Assembly (NCBI GenBank): GCA_003157895.1
Contig: PMKW01000177.1
Location: 1 to 6,051, forward strand
Source of the DNA: Methanoregula sp.
GTDB taxonomy: Archaea; Halobacteriota; Methanomicrobia; Methanomicrobiales; Methanospirillaceae
Direction of reading: 5' to 3'
Length of the DNA: 6,051 nt
Part shown: piece after piece, positions 5,866 to 6,051 of the stretch
Layout: every line of letters starts with the position of its first letter
How positions within the stretch are numbered: position 1 is the first letter of the stretch
The notes under the pieces: generated by a model
Database searches by the model: none
Told to the model about the DNA's origin: nothing
What the model saw: the letters and a program-made list of their open reading frames with translations, nothing else
Position numbers and translations under genes: made by a program

Positions 5866-6051
5866 TCACAGCACCTTCTGCAGGAACGGTTCGCAGCTGA
5901 TCCCATGGAGATCAAGCCCGAGGTCCTGCGGGCTCATTCCCTGTGCCAGGCCAAGGAGTTCAGCAAAGTGAAGTACCGGCAGCTTATGCGTGACGCCGAA
6001 CTTCTCCTGGATCTCAATCTGGCCGCGGTCGAACTGGAGCTGACAGAACGG
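5866..6051 (-). CDS. hdrB: Heterodisulfide reductase subunit B, C-terminal end (partial)
   Basis: Only the last 61 codons are in the window; the 5' part lies beyond the right edge. HdrB carries the two non-cubane [4Fe-4S] clusters, held by CCG domains, at which CoM-S-S-CoB is split into the two thiols. The visible fragment begins P-F-C-Q-L-Q-F-D, the second half of a CCG motif (usually CPFCxxQFD), and continues with [10 protein letters not shown] and the segment [15 protein letters not shown], typical of HdrB C-termini. A later cysteine lies in GISCEPFL. The gene ends in TGA at 5866-5868, and that TGA also begins the hdrA ribosome binding site. Since hdrA follows 10 nt later, this is the usual hdr(C)B-A arrangement; hdrC is probably just outside. 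The identification is recalled from family sequence and is strong despite the short fragment. Confidence 0.93.
   Translation of the reverse strand, partial: PFCQLQFDRGQIEIQEKFGVTHKLPVLHFAELLGLAQGMSPQDLGLDLHGISCEPFLQKVL

Noticed and set aside
5856..5915. Upstream ATG extending HdrA by 20 residues
   Set aside because: It lies inside the hdrB coding sequence, and the extra residues (Cys/Arg-rich) are only the hdrB message read in another frame. The ATG at 5855 has GAGGTGG at the right distance.
1..6051. Search for tRNA, rRNA, CRISPR arrays, insertion sequences or selenocysteine/pyrrolysine recoding
   Set aside because: No T-loop/acceptor combination, no regularly spaced repeats, no transposase fragments or terminal inverted repeats, and no in-frame stop codons inside the recognised genes.

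Overview
This window comes from a hydrogenotrophic methanogenic archaeon. Every gene I can support encodes an enzyme, or an enzyme-assembly protein, of the last steps of methanogenesis. All six lie on the minus strand, so the window reads biologically from its right end to its left. Moderately high GC, the short N-terminal form of McrG, an mvhD-type gene directly behind hdrA and the order mcrB-D-C-G suggest the order Methanomicrobiales (Methanoregula/Methanosphaerula-like). That placement rests on recalled family features, not on a search.

Right half (about 6051 down to 3214): the 3' end of hdrB, all of hdrA, and an mvhD-type iron-sulfur subunit. They are packed tightly: hdrB to hdrA has a 10-nt gap, and hdrA to mvhD overlap by one base in TAATG. 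They encode the flavin-bifurcating heterodisulfide reductase, which reduces CoM-S-S-CoB and ferredoxin together. hdrA carries an unusual Lys/Ala-rich N-terminal extension of about 63 residues.

Middle (2726-3213): a 488-bp AT-rich gap with no convincing gene. Read on the minus strand it holds several inverted repeats behind mvhD, the largest a 51-nt imperfect hairpin followed by a U-rich run, then oligo-T tracts. These are probably the end of the hdr transcript. Next comes a good archaeal TATA box and a predicted leader of about 120 nt for mcr. The leader contains a 5'-proximal hairpin, a perfect 7-bp inverted repeat inside a pair of 13-bp direct repeats, and a 10-bp palindrome.

Left half (2725 down to 1): mcrB, mcrD, mcrC and the first 93 codons of mcrG. 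This is the methyl-coenzyme M reductase operon, with mcrA expected just past the left edge. MCR makes methane and the heterodisulfide CoM-S-S-CoB, and the Hdr complex encoded next door recycles that heterodisulfide. The window thus joins producer and consumer of one metabolite in two successive transcription units.

I found no wholly unknown protein system. The parts least explained by known families are the HdrA extension, the structured mvhD 3' region and the structured mcr leader.
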